Shown in pieces: positions 45,175 to 54,431 of a DNA stretch of 64,000 nt. The notes beneath the pieces were generated by a model, which worked only from the letters and a program-made list of their open reading frames with translations, had not been told where the DNA came from and did not search any database. Numbering within the stretch: the first letter of the stretch is position 1; each line of letters opens with the position of its first letter. The translations under genes and the position numbers were made by a program. Origin of the DNA: Clostridiales bacterium. GTDB lineage: Bacteria > Bacillota > Clostridia > Lachnospirales > Cellulosilyticaceae. Location: contig DYCF01000022.1 in NCBI GenBank assembly GCA_019418225.1, forward strand, positions 1-64,000, in the 5' to 3' direction.

Positions 45175-46188
45175 CTATCCTCTGATTTCATCAGCTGTAC
45201 GAATTTTAAAGTTTTTAAAGATGAAGTATCCTAAGAAACCTGCAAATACACTTACTGCAATACAACCTGCTGCTGCAATAAGTACTTGCATTGGTGGGTT
45301 GTAAGCAAACATTACTGCAAAACCTGCAATAGGTGTTGCTGTACCTGGTGTCATATTTGTAAGACCCATAAGCGCGATGATAATACCACTTAATGCACCA
45401 CCAATGAAGTTAGTTACATAAACCGGAATTGGATTTGCACTAATTAAGTCTGCCTGTGTTAAAGGTTCGATTGCTACGGCAATTGTATCTTTTTTAGAAC
45501 CAAATTTCATTTTGTGGAAGAATACAAAGTTCATAAATGAAGAACCAAATACTGCAAGGGCACCGATTGCCATTGGTACACCTGTTAACCCAAGCATTGC
45601 TGTTAAAGCCATTGAACTAAGTGGTGCTGTTGCTACTACAGTCATAATACCACCCAAAATAATTCCCATTACAATTGGACTTGCTTCTGCTGAAGAAATT
45701 AGTACTTGCCCGATGTTTAATAATGTTGCGTTTACAACTGGTGTCATGCCTTGTGCAATTAAACGTGCAAGTGGTGCTGCCACTAAGATAATTACGATAA
45801 GATCAAGACCTGCTGGAATTTTTTTCTCAAGGAATTTAACAACGTAAGAAATTAAATAACCTGCAATAAAGCCTGGTAAAATACCAAAACCAGAAACTGC
45901 AAGACCAGTTAATACTGCATATACTGGTGATACACCAAGTGCAAGTGGTACTAAGATAGCTGCTGCCACACCACCTAAGCTACCATTAGCATCTCCTACA
46001 CTTTGTAAGAAACCAAGATTTAATACACCACCAAAGAATGCTGAATGAAATGCCTCTACTAAGAAGCTTGCACAAGCTGCATTTGCTAAAGCCCCCATGG
46101 CCTTCATCCCATTCGGCGCTTTATAACTAAATAATGTAAATAACCCTAATACTACAAGCAACAATGCTGTTCCAACTAAAATATCCAT
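45175..46188 (-). CDS. PTS EIIC-like permease (PTS_EIIC_2 family), orphan
   Basis: A 337-residue polytopic protein with about nine or ten helices, rich in Gly and Ala, matching the PTS_EIIC_2 type (motifs NAACASFLVEAFHSAFFGG, in short NAACASFLVEAF, and PLSSMALTAMLGLTG). No IIA, IIB or HPr gene is nearby and no phosphorylation domain is fused. It follows sdaAA by 59 bases in the same direction, with GGAGG at its ATG. The conserved link with L-serine dehydratase in Clostridia, as I recall it, suggests uptake of serine or a related compound without phosphorylation. That is inference. Confidence 0.8.
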   Translation of the reverse strand: MDILVGTALLLVVLGLFTLFSYKAPNGMKAMGALANAACASFLVEAFHSAFFGGVLNLGFLQSVGDANGSLGGVAAAILVPLALGVSPVYAVLTGLAVSGFGILPGFIAGYLISYVVKFLEKKIPAGLDLIVIILVAAPLARLIAQGMTPVVNATLLNIGQVLISSAEASPIVMGIILGGIMTVVATAPLSSMALTAMLGLTGVPMAIGALAVFGSSFMNFVFFHKMKFGSKKDTIAVAIEPLTQADLISANPIPVYVTNFIGGALSGIIIALMGLTNMTPGTATPIAGFAVMFAYNPPMQVLIAAAGCIAVSVFAGFLGYFIFKNFKIRTADEIRG

Positions 46189-46247
46189 TTTTATGCCTCC
46201 ACTATGCTGTCTAAGTTGTGTTTTTTTATCTATATACTATAGTTCTA

Positions 46248-47129
46248 TTAATTACTACCAAATACTTTATTCTTAAGTTTGATACCTGTTGGTGTAATGG
46301 CCACACCACCTAAAGCTGTTTCACGTAATTCTTCTGGTAAACCTTTTCCTACTTTATACATTGCTGATAACGCATCATCAAAAGGAATATGTGATCCTAC
46401 ACCTGCCATAACTAAATCAGCAGTTGCTAATGCACTTACGGCACCTGACGCATTACGCTTTGCACAAGGAATTTCTACAAGTCCTGCTACTGGGTCACAT
46501 ACTAAACCAAGTACATTTTTAAATACAATAGCCCCTGCTTCGAAGCTCATTTGTGGTGTGCCACCCATTAATTCTACAACTGCACCTGCTGCCATAGCTG
46601 CTGCCGAACCACATTCAGCCTGACATCCACCTTCTGCACCTGCAAAAGTAGCATTTTGACCAATAATTAAACCAATTGCTGCTGCTGCAAAAAGTCCCAT
46701 GATGAGTTCATCATCTGTTTTATTAAGTTGTTCACCTGCTGTTAAAATAACGGCTGGCAAGATTCCGCATGAACCAGCTGTTGGACATGCTACAATTTTT
46801 CCCATTGCCCCATTTACTTCTGATGAAGATAATGCCATTGCCATTGCTTTGATAATACCATCACCCATTAAGCTTTTACCTGAAGAAAGGTAGTTTTGAA
46901 GCTTAAAAGCATCCCCACCGATAAGTCCACTTAAAGAGTAAACTGCTTTTTCTCTCCCAAGTGTTGCCCCTTCACGCATAGCTTCAAGTGTTAATTTCAT
47001 TTGTGCCATTAAGGTTTCTCTTGAAACATTCTTATCTTCCATTTCTCTTTGAATAGCATATTCACTAAGTGTAATATTGTGTTCTGCACAGATTTGAACC
47101 ATTTCTTCTGCTGATCTAGCAATCTTCAT
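46248..47129 (-). CDS. sdaAA: L-serine dehydratase, iron-sulfur type, alpha subunit
   Basis: 293 residues. The iron-sulfur cluster cysteines lie in TAGSCGILPAV, GGCQAECGSAAA and CDPVAGLVEIPC. The two-subunit enzyme deaminates L-serine to pyruvate and ammonia with an oxygen-sensitive [4Fe-4S] cluster. Its start overlaps the sdaAB end by 14 bases, with GGAGGGG as ribosome site. Confidence 0.95.
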   Translation of the reverse strand: MKIARSAEEMVQICAEHNITLSEYAIQREMEDKNVSRETLMAQMKLTLEAMREGATLGREKAVYSLSGLIGGDAFKLQNYLSSGKSLMGDGIIKAMAMALSSSEVNGAMGKIVACPTAGSCGILPAVILTAGEQLNKTDDELIMGLFAAAAIGLIIGQNATFAGAEGGCQAECGSAAAMAAGAVVELMGGTPQMSFEAGAIVFKNVLGLVCDPVAGLVEIPCAKRNASGAVSALATADLVMAGVGSHIPFDDALSAMYKVGKGLPEELRETALGGVAITPTGIKLKNKVFGSN

Positions 47130-47808
47130 TTTGAGCCCCTCCTAATGGATTAATAAGAATAACGCGTTTAACGCCTTCAATTTGTCTAATATTTTCAATA
47201 ATGTTTGATGAGATATGCCCATCAACTTCTACTGTCATTGTAGCACCTTGACCTTTTTGACTACGTACAAGTTTCATAAATGCAATGTTGATTTTATCTT
47301 CATAGAATAAAGATGAAACTTTTGCAACAGTTCCTGGTCTATCTTCGTGGCAAGTAATAAGTGTTGCATACTCACCTGTGATTTGTACTTGATTACCATT
47401 GATTTCATTGATTTCAATAAGCCCTCCACCAATCGAAGAACCTAATACTTCCCACTCTACATCCATTTCATCTTTAATTAAAAATTTAACTGTATTTGGG
47501 TGAACTTGTCCTAAATCAGCTGGTGTAAATTCTATTTGAATGCCTTCTTTTTCTGCGATACTTAATGCATCCCTAAGTCTCACATCATCTGGATTCATTC
47601 CTAAAATACCCGCTACTAACGCACGGTCTGTCCCATGCCCTCTATAAGTTTCTCTAAAAGAACCATGTAATAAGAAGTTAACCTCTTTAATTTGTCTACC
47701 GACAATAGTTCTTGCCATTTTACCTAATCTTGCTGCTCCTGCTGTATGAGAGGAAGATGGCCCAATCATAATAGGTCCTAAAACATCAAATACGCCAACA
47801 TTAGCCAT
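47116..47808 (-). CDS. sdaAB: L-serine dehydratase, iron-sulfur type, beta subunit
   Basis: About 230 residues from the ATG at 47808 (AAAGGGG ahead). The conserved GPIMIGPSSSHTAGAARLG is the beta-domain signature. A C-terminal ACT domain (about 150-220, YATLITCHEDRPGTVAKV) may bind serine. First gene of sdaAB-sdaAA-EIIC. Confidence 0.95.
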   Translation of the reverse strand: MANVGVFDVLGPIMIGPSSSHTAGAARLGKMARTIVGRQIKEVNFLLHGSFRETYRGHGTDRALVAGILGMNPDDVRLRDALSIAEKEGIQIEFTPADLGQVHPNTVKFLIKDEMDVEWEVLGSSIGGGLIEINEINGNQVQITGEYATLITCHEDRPGTVAKVSSLFYEDKINIAFMKLVRSQKGQGATMTVEVDGHISSNIIENIRQIEGVKRVILINPLGGAQNEDC

Positions 47809-47847
47809 TTGTAAATCCCCTTTCAAAGAAAATATTATAAGCACTTA

Positions 47848-47860
47848 TAGTATGATACTA
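47848..47860. promoter_or_regulatory. Palindrome upstream of sdaAB, possible operator
   Basis: TAGTATGATACTA is a perfect 13-bp palindrome about 40 bases before the sdaAB start. A TTGACA further upstream at about 47887 is too far (25 bases) from a TAGTAT to be a clear promoter pair, so this is tentative. Confidence 0.35.
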
Positions 47861-48053
47861 CCCGTACTTCTTTTTATAATTTTTATGTCAACCTTTTCAC
47901 AACTTGATTATATCTCATGTTTTACCATTTGTACAGCTTTTTTTCAAAAAAATGTATTTCTCATCATGCTTTTTTAATTTTTATTGTGCATATTACACAT
48001 AAAAAAGATGCGGAAATTTTTAAAAAAACAGATTATTAAATATATATGAATCT

Positions 48054-48949
48054 TCAAACTCTGTATACATTGTTAACTTTATAACATTGTATTAATTCAA
48101 TCGCATCATGAACTGCTTCTGCAATCTTATGCGCTTCATCTAAACTTTGACTACCCTCTGCAGTAATTTCAATACCAACATGTATTTTACCACCAACTAA
48201 CCACGATTTAATTGGGTCGACTCCTTCTTATGCCTTAATAATTATTTTCATTTGCTCAACAACTGTTTTATCACAAAATCTATCGACCAACTTATTGATA
48301 GCATCTTTAAAAATATCAAAAGCTGCCGTTCCAATAAACATACAGATTACCACGCTAGCTATAGGCTCTAATATCAAAAATCCCATACGTGCTTCTAATA
48401 TACCAACAAATGCACTAATCGACGATAAGGCATCTGAACGATGGTGCCAAGCATCCGCCATAAGTGCCCTAGAATTAATCTTTTTAGCAACTGTTCTTGT
48501 AACCAATACATCCATTCTTTTACTACAATAGATACAATTGCAGCAATCAATGCCAAATTTCCTGGTATCTCAAACTTACCGTATTGTCCGCCTATAATCT
48601 TTTCTACATCTCCAATAGCTATTCCAATACCAGTAACACATAATACCACTGCCAGAATAATTAATGCTACATATTCTGTACGCTCATGCCCATATTGATG
48701 CTCTTCATCTAACTTTTTAGCTGCAATATTTACACCCACAATTACAATCAATGTACTAAATATATCTGAAGCTGAATGAACTGCATCTGAAAGCATAGCA
48801 CCCGATTTAGCTACTATACCTGCTAATAACTTAAACAAAGATAAAATAAGTTTAACAATAATACCCGCTGCTGAGACCCTCATAACAATCCTTTTGCCTT
48901 CTGAGGTTGTCGACACTTTTGGTCGTCCTTTTTGATTTGTTTCTTCCAT
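48054..48949 (-). pseudogene. Cation diffusion facilitator metal exporter, broken
   Basis: The frame from the ATG at 48949 (excellent GGAGG) encodes the first membrane half of a CDF exporter (SGAMLSDAVHSASDIFSTLI with metal-binding HSASD). After KEWMYW a one-base deletion near 48506 shifts the frame; the family sequence continues in the next frame as TRTVAKKINSRALMADAWHHRSD. At 48228-48230 a TAA interrupts it in phase, and the cytoplasmic domain continues beyond (EGVDPIKSWLVGGKIHVGIEI) to a stop at 48054. Restoring one base and one CAA-like codon would give a nearly complete protein, so the decay is recent or a sequencing error. Confidence 0.85.
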
Positions 48950-49021
48950 ACTAAGTTACCTCCATAAAATAAATTTGCGTAGATAGCTCTATGGCACTTA
49001 CAAAGTCTCTTTAATAGGTAT

Positions 49022-49155
49022 AAAAAAACACCTATGAGACAATAAAGTAAACTACTGTCCCACAGATGTCCTAATTTTCATCTCTGCCACATATTGCGGC
49101 TCAACCCCATGAATTAAAATTGACTTTCAATCCATCGCCTGCTCAGCTTGTACTG
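49022..49155 (-). promoter_or_regulatory. Ni/Co-type (czcD) riboswitch with terminator
   Basis: On the minus strand the aptamer begins CTGAGCAGGCGATGG near 49147. It continues through a GCCGCA/TGTGGC hairpin and an AGATG/CATCT hairpin with an A-rich loop, and ends CATCTGTGGGACAGTAG at about 49052. These blocks match what I remember of the NiCo (czcD) riboswitch. The 3' strand CTGTGGGACAGTA can instead pair with TATTGTCTCATAG to form a 13-bp terminator followed by seven T at 49028-49022. Metal binding would therefore allow readthrough. It precedes the broken CDF exporter, as expected for this class, and occupies the 321-base gap before it. Confidence 0.82.
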
Positions 49156-49270
49156 TAGATTTATATGCAGTGCAAAGAGTAATTTTATATTATACTATAT
49201 AAAATCACTTTAACAAATAATATAAATACGCAAAGTTTTTAATTGTACCTTAGTATTTTAAAATATATTC

Positions 49271-49915
49271 TCATCCACCTAATGTAACATCTTGATGCCT
49301 ATACCATTTAAGAGCTGCCTCAAACTGACTTTTTTCAAATTCTGGCCACATCTTATCAATCGTATAAAAATCTGCATAAACAGCTTGCACAGGCAAAAGT
49401 CCCGAAAGTCGTGTGTGCCCTCCCCATCTTACCACAAGATCTATCCTAGAAATATCATGCGAATGAATCATTTGATGAATATCTTTATTCTCTTGATTTG
49501 TTTCTAATATACCACTTAAATCCCATTCCCACCCATAATTTACCAAAAAATTAACTCTTATCTGCTCTTCACCTAAAGATGTCCTTTCTTTTGTATAAGG
49601 TATTAATTCTTCAGGGAACATTGGAGATTTTGTATTTCCTACAACTAATAAACCTACGTTTTCCTTTTGAATCATTTTTACAGCCTCTACACAAGCTTTA
49701 GTAAAACTTATAACCTGTTCTTTAGGCCTTTTGCAGTTGTCCATTGTAAATCCATAATATGTTATTTCTGAAATGCCATAACTTTTTGCAAGACGTAGTA
49801 CTTCTACACCAGGATTTAATCCATGATTATAACCCGCGTGTTTCTCATAGCCTTGTTCTTTTGCCCAACGTCTATTACCATCTGGAATAATGGCCACATG
49901 CCTAGGAACTCTCAT
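49271..49915 (-). CDS. Short cis-prenyltransferase (UppS-family) homologue
   Basis: 214 residues, about 30-40 shorter than undecaprenyl diphosphate synthases. The diphosphate site IIPDGNRRWAKEQG is kept (catalytic Asp), as are YYGFTMDNCKRPKEQV and the C-terminal DLVVRWGGHTRLSGLLPVQ and YADFYTIDKMWPEF. In UppS the last region usually reads RTSGExRLSNFLLWQ, so several residues contacting isopentenyl diphosphate differ. A paralogue making a shorter isoprenoid, or a degenerate enzyme, is likely; the housekeeping UppS is not in this window. The ATG at 49915 has only a weak GGAG nearby. Confidence 0.8.
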   Translation of the reverse strand: MRVPRHVAIIPDGNRRWAKEQGYEKHAGYNHGLNPGVEVLRLAKSYGISEITYYGFTMDNCKRPKEQVISFTKACVEAVKMIQKENVGLLVVGNTKSPMFPEELIPYTKERTSLGEEQIRVNFLVNYGWEWDLSGILETNQENKDIHQMIHSHDISRIDLVVRWGGHTRLSGLLPVQAVYADFYTIDKMWPEFEKSQFEAALKWYRHQDVTLGG

Positions 49916-50029
49916 ATTATCACTCTCCTACTGCAGTATTATGAGCAATAATAATTCTTCTTAAACATCCTGCTAAGTTTATCCAATCTTTCTTGTTTTT
50001 GTATTAATATCATAATTCAAAAATTTAAT

Positions 50030-50058
50030 TTTACATTCTAAGAAAAATATACTATAAT
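50030..50058 (+). promoter_or_regulatory. Promoter of the pectate lyase gene
   Basis: TTTACA (50030-50035), a 17-base spacer and a perfect TATAAT (50053-50058), about 90 bases before the start codon. Confidence 0.75.
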
Positions 50059-50147
50059 GAATAAATATATTAATATTTATGTCATCTTAGCTTAATATTT
50101 ATTAATATATTCTTAATTTTTTATTTCAACTAAGGAGATTTTACATC

Positions 50148-52064
50148 ATGTTAAAACATCTTAAACGCTGTCTAAGCTACATAATTTGCTTAGCTATGAT
50201 CTTAGGGATATTTAGTTTAATCCCTACGCCTCTTTCGGCAACTTCTAGACTTACACTTACAGATAGTGGAGCATGGTTTGAAACTGCTTATGCTCAGTGG
50301 TCTAAATATAATGGTGCTTCTAGCTATAATGTCTACTACAAATTAAGTTCATCAAACACTTATACAAAAGTTGATGCTGAACTTGTAAGGGGAACACGTG
50401 TAGATATTCCAGGTCTTAAAGGAAATACCAATTATACGATTAAAATTGTACCTGTTGTCTCTAATAAAGAAGTAACAAGCGCTGCAGCAAGCTTCACTGT
50501 AACACCTGCTGCACATGACCGCTCAGGGTACGCTTTCTTTAATGGTAAAACTACAGGTGGCTATAATGCTGATGGTAGCGTACCTAGTAATGCCAATATT
50601 ATTTATGTTACAGAACAAACTAAAGATACAGTTAAACTAAATGGTTATACTGGTATTGCTAATATTTTTTCTGAAGCTGCTAGAAAAAATGATACAACAC
50701 CTTTGATTGTACGTTTCATTGGTTCTGTAAGTGTTCCTAAAGGTGCAACTGCTTATCCAGATAATATGCTCAAAATCAAAGCGGCAACTAATGTCACTTT
50801 AGAAGGTATTGGGCCTGACGCCAATATTGCAGCATGGGGGTTATGGTTCCAAAAGTGTAGCAATATTGAAATCAGAAACTTAGATTTTTATTGGTATCCT
50901 GAAGATGCCATCGGTTTTGAAGCAGATTCTTCAAGAGTATGGATTCATAACAATAATATTCGTATCGGTCATCAAGATAATCCTCGTGAATCTGATAAGG
51001 CCCATGGTGATGGTGGTACAGACTTTAAATATACTGACTATGTAACTGTTTCCTATAATCACTACCAAGGTGCAAAAAAAACCTCGCTTTGTGGTTTAAA
51101 GGAAAATAAGACCTATCGTCTAACATTCCACCATAATTATTTTGATCAAACAGGTTCAAGAACACCTCGTGTACGTTACTTCGACATCCATATGTACAAT
51201 AATTACTATAATGGTATTTCAACTTATGGTATTGGTGCTTCTGTGAATTCCAATATCTTCTCCGAAAATAATTACTTTGAAAACACTAATCGTCCAATGG
51301 TTATTTCAATGCAAGGTAATGGTGGTACAACCTTCTCCAGTGAAAATGGTGGTACAATTAAAGCTTATGGTAATAAAATCGTTAACTGTACAAATTACAA
51401 ACCTGGTGTTGATTATTATGAAGCTTCTTCTAGGGATGAAATTATCAAATTCTCTGCTAACAAAGGAGGTTCAACTTATAACAACTTCGACACAAATGCT
51501 TCTAAATTCTATAAAAATAACTATATTTTACATACTGCAGATGAAGCAAAACAACTTGTACTGAAATATGCTGGGCGCATGAAAGGTAAGGTTGTAGATT
51601 CAATTATTACACCTGGTGATAACAATTCTGATGGCAATACTGGCTCTAATGATAATAATTCTAGTGACAATACTGGCTCTGATAATAATAATGACTCGTC
51701 TGCACTTAATAGTGTCAAAATGGGAACTTATCCTTTAAATAACAAGACTATTCCTTCTAAAATTTGTACAGTTTCTAATATGCAATTTAATGTTAGAAGT
51801 GTAGAATCAGATAATGTTAAACTTAGAAGTTCTAATCAAATTACTTTTAAAATTAGTTCAAGCTGCACACTACAAACAACTGCAGAAAAAGCAAATCTTA
51901 AACTTACAACAGCTAATGGAAGTATTACTTATAATAATAAAACTTCTACATCTGCCACAATTGCTACTGGTATCCAATCTATGACACTTACAGCCGGTAC
52001 TTATACTATCCAAGGTGCCGAATCTGGAAGCAATTCATTATTAAGTAAATTGGTATTCGAATAA
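50148..52064 (+). CDS. Secreted pectate lyase, PL1 family
   Basis: 638 residues. The signal peptide is about 1-31, with cleavage after PLSA. A fibronectin type III-like domain covers about 35-120. A PL1 beta-helix covers about 125-465, with SSRVWIHNNNI, DFKYTDYVTVSYNHY and HHNYFDQTGSRTPRVR, where the last Arg pair includes the catalytic base. An Asn/Ser/Asp/Gly linker lies at about 485-520, and a C-terminal beta-rich domain of about 110 residues with no name I can give. It cleaves polygalacturonate by beta-elimination outside the cell. AAGGAG precedes the ATG. Confidence 0.92.
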   Translation: MLKHLKRCLSYIICLAMILGIFSLIPTPLSATSRLTLTDSGAWFETAYAQWSKYNGASSYNVYYKLSSSNTYTKVDAELVRGTRVDIPGLKGNTNYTIKIVPVVSNKEVTSAAASFTVTPAAHDRSGYAFFNGKTTGGYNADGSVPSNANIIYVTEQTKDTVKLNGYTGIANIFSEAARKNDTTPLIVRFIGSVSVPKGATAYPDNMLKIKAATNVTLEGIGPDANIAAWGLWFQKCSNIEIRNLDFYWYPEDAIGFEADSSRVWIHNNNIRIGHQDNPRESDKAHGDGGTDFKYTDYVTVSYNHYQGAKKTSLCGLKENKTYRLTFHHNYFDQTGSRTPRVRYFDIHMYNNYYNGISTYGIGASVNSNIFSENNYFENTNRPMVISMQGNGGTTFSSENGGTIKAYGNKIVNCTNYKPGVDYYEASSRDEIIKFSANKGGSTYNNFDTNASKFYKNNYILHTADEAKQLVLKYAGRMKGKVVDSIITPGDNNSDGNTGSNDNNSSDNTGSDNNNDSSALNSVKMGTYPLNNKTIPSKICTVSNMQFNVRSVESDNVKLRSSNQITFKISSSCTLQTTAEKANLKLTTANGSITYNNKTSTSATIATGIQSMTLTAGTYTIQGAESGSNSLLSKLVFE

Positions 52065-52082
52065 TATTCTAAATCACATATT

Positions 52083-52135
52083 TGAAAATCGGCATTTCTA
52101 AACTAAAGATGCCGATTTTCATTATTCTATTTTTA
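52083..52135 (+). terminator. Intrinsic terminator after the pectate lyase gene
   Basis: A 13-bp stem (52083-52095 with 52109-52121) followed by a T-rich tract on the plus strand. Confidence 0.85.
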
Positions 52136-52149
52136 CAATTTAAGTACAA

Positions 52150-52198
52150 TAAAAGAGGGTAGATGATTTTCTTTTTCGTGAAAATCATCTACCCTTTA
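52150..52198 (-). terminator. Intrinsic terminator after ptsG
   Basis: A 15-16-bp perfect stem (52157-52171 with 52180-52194). CTCTTTTATT follows on the minus strand. Confidence 0.8.
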
Positions 52199-52209
52199 AA
52201 AATGACTAC

Positions 52210-54414
52210 TTATTTAATTGTAATCTTTCCTTTTTCTCCAGCTTTTACTTGACCTTTTTGAATAATAATTTCTTCTTCATCTTTAAGGTTTGTAAATACA
52301 ACTGGTGTATTAAGTGAAGGTACTTTATCTTTAATAGCTTCTGTATCTACTGTTAATAGTAAATCACCAGCTTTTACTTTTTGTCCGACTTCTACATGTG
52401 CTGTGAAACCTTCACCTTTAAGAAGTGTTGTATCAAGACCAAAGTGAATTAAGATTTCGTGACCTTTTGTTGTTTGCATTGCAATAGCATGTTTTGTTGG
52501 GAATACTGTTAAGATTTCACCATCTGCTAAAGCAACTACTTTACCTTCTTGTGGTACAATACCAAATCCTCTTCCCATCATACCTGTTGAGAATACTGGA
52601 TCTGGAATTTCTGAAAGTTCAATAAGCTCTCCTGGAATTGGTGCTAAAAGTTCTTCTACTGTACCTTTAGCTTCTATTTTTACTTCTTCCTTTGTTGCTT
52701 GTGCAGATGCTGCATTAACACCATCTTCTGCAAGTGCTTTTTCTAATTCTTCTGGTTTAACACGACCTTCTGTGATATCTAAAATATCATTTTTGATATT
52801 ATCAGATTTACCACCAAAGATAACTTGAACGTTGTCACCAACTTCCATAACACCTGCTGCACCTAAACCTTTAAGTGCTTCTTTGTTTACCTTTTTGATA
52901 TCTACAAGACCTACACGAAGACGTGTGATACATGCATCAAGGTTAGTAATATTCTCTTTACCACCTAAGTAACCAAGTACTTTATAAGCAAATGCAAGAT
53001 TGTTGCTTGTTTTTGTGCCATCTGCTGTTACTTCTTCTTCATCTTCACGGCCTGGTGTTTTAAGATTGAATTTACGGATACAGAAGTCAAATACAAAGTA
53101 GTAAACTGCAAAGAATACAACTCCTACGATTAATACATAAATCCAGTTTGTTTGTACGCCTGCTCCTGCTGGAAGAAGCCCAAATAATGTGAAGTCAATA
53201 AGACCACCCGAGAATGTCATACCAATGAATACATTGAGCATTCCCATAATCATGTATGAAAGACCTGCAATCACACAGTGTGCTGCATAAAGAACTGGTG
53301 CTACGAATAAGAATGTGAATTCAAGTGGTTCTGTAATACCAGTAATCGCTGCTGTAAGTGCTGCTGATAAAAGAAGACCACCTACCATTTTTTTCTTTTC
53401 TGGGCGTGCATTTTTGTACATTGCAAGTGCTGCACCACCAAGACCTAACATCATCATTGGGAATTTACCTGCCATAAAAGCAGTTGTTCCACTAACAAGT
53501 TCTTTCATTGTTGCTGCATCTGCACCAACAATAGCTGACATATTAGATAATTGTGCAAAGTAAGCTGTGTTTGCACCATCTACAATCATTGTTGCACCAT
53601 TTGCTAAGTGAACGTTTGCTTCTACGAAACCTGTATACCAGAATGGTGTATAGAATACATGGTGTAAACCTACTGGAATTAATGCTCTTTCAATAAGACC
53701 ATATAAAAATACCCCAATAGAACCTGTACCTTGTACAAAGTCTGCAATTACTGCAATACCATTTTGTACAACTGGCCATATAAATGAAAGGATAACCCCT
53801 ACGATTAACATTGTGAAAGCTGTTACGATTGGTACGAAACGTGCGCCCCCAAAGAAACCGATAATCTGTGGTAATTGAATTTTGTGGTATTTGTTATGAA
53901 GTGCTGCTGCAATCATCCCTGCAATCATCCCACCAAATACAGAAAGGTTTAATGTAAAAATCCCTAATGTATTTGTAACATATGCACTATACTCTGATGG
54001 AATGTTATCTGGTGTTACAACACCAAGTGATGTTGCACCAAGTGCAAGCATTGTTGAAATTGCTGTATGCATGATTAAGAATCCAACTGCCCCTGCAAGA
54101 CCAGCTGTTCCTTTATCTGATTTTGCAAGACCTACTGCAATACCAATAGCAAAGAGTAATGGTAAGTTACCAAATACAACATTTCCTACTTCATTCATTA
54201 CAGTTAAAACAGCTGTTACAGCTGGAATGTTAATAAATTGAATTAATCCCTCGTAAATAGCTGGGGGATTATCTAATTTGGCAATACTTAAAAACGCGCC
54301 ACCTACACCAAGCAGAATACCTGCTGCTGGTAAAAGAGCAATTGGTAACATAAACGCTTTACCAACACGTTGTAAAAGACCAAATAGATTACTAAATACT
54401 TTCTTGTCTTTCAT
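52210..54414 (-). CDS. ptsG: Glucose-type PTS transporter EIICBA
   Basis: 734 residues with three domains. EIIC covers about 1-440 (GKAFMLPIALLPAAGILLG, HHVFYTPFWYT and GITEPLEFTFLF). EIIB covers about 470-555, with the phosphorylated Cys in DACITRLRVGL. EIIA covers about 590-734, with the phosphorylated His in ILIHFGLDTTLLKGEGF. The EIIC motifs favour glucose over N-acetylglucosamine but do not exclude it. The ATG at 54414 follows AAGGAGG. The promoter carries a cre site, pointing to CcpA control. Confidence 0.93.
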   Translation of the reverse strand: MKDKKVFSNLFGLLQRVGKAFMLPIALLPAAGILLGVGGAFLSIAKLDNPPAIYEGLIQFINIPAVTAVLTVMNEVGNVVFGNLPLLFAIGIAVGLAKSDKGTAGLAGAVGFLIMHTAISTMLALGATSLGVVTPDNIPSEYSAYVTNTLGIFTLNLSVFGGMIAGMIAAALHNKYHKIQLPQIIGFFGGARFVPIVTAFTMLIVGVILSFIWPVVQNGIAVIADFVQGTGSIGVFLYGLIERALIPVGLHHVFYTPFWYTGFVEANVHLANGATMIVDGANTAYFAQLSNMSAIVGADAATMKELVSGTTAFMAGKFPMMMLGLGGAALAMYKNARPEKKKMVGGLLLSAALTAAITGITEPLEFTFLFVAPVLYAAHCVIAGLSYMIMGMLNVFIGMTFSGGLIDFTLFGLLPAGAGVQTNWIYVLIVGVVFFAVYYFVFDFCIRKFNLKTPGREDEEEVTADGTKTSNNLAFAYKVLGYLGGKENITNLDACITRLRVGLVDIKKVNKEALKGLGAAGVMEVGDNVQVIFGGKSDNIKNDILDITEGRVKPEELEKALAEDGVNAASAQATKEEVKIEAKGTVEELLAPIPGELIELSEIPDPVFSTGMMGRGFGIVPQEGKVVALADGEILTVFPTKHAIAMQTTKGHEILIHFGLDTTLLKGEGFTAHVEVGQKVKAGDLLLTVDTEAIKDKVPSLNTPVVFTNLKDEEEIIIQKGQVKAGEKGKITIK

Positions 54415-54431
54415 AATTTCCTCCTTAAAGT

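Noticed and set aside
45512..46893. Several plus-strand frames opposite the EIIC and sdaAA genes
   Set aside because: All are antisense to well-supported genes, and their predicted proteins look like reverse-frame artefacts.
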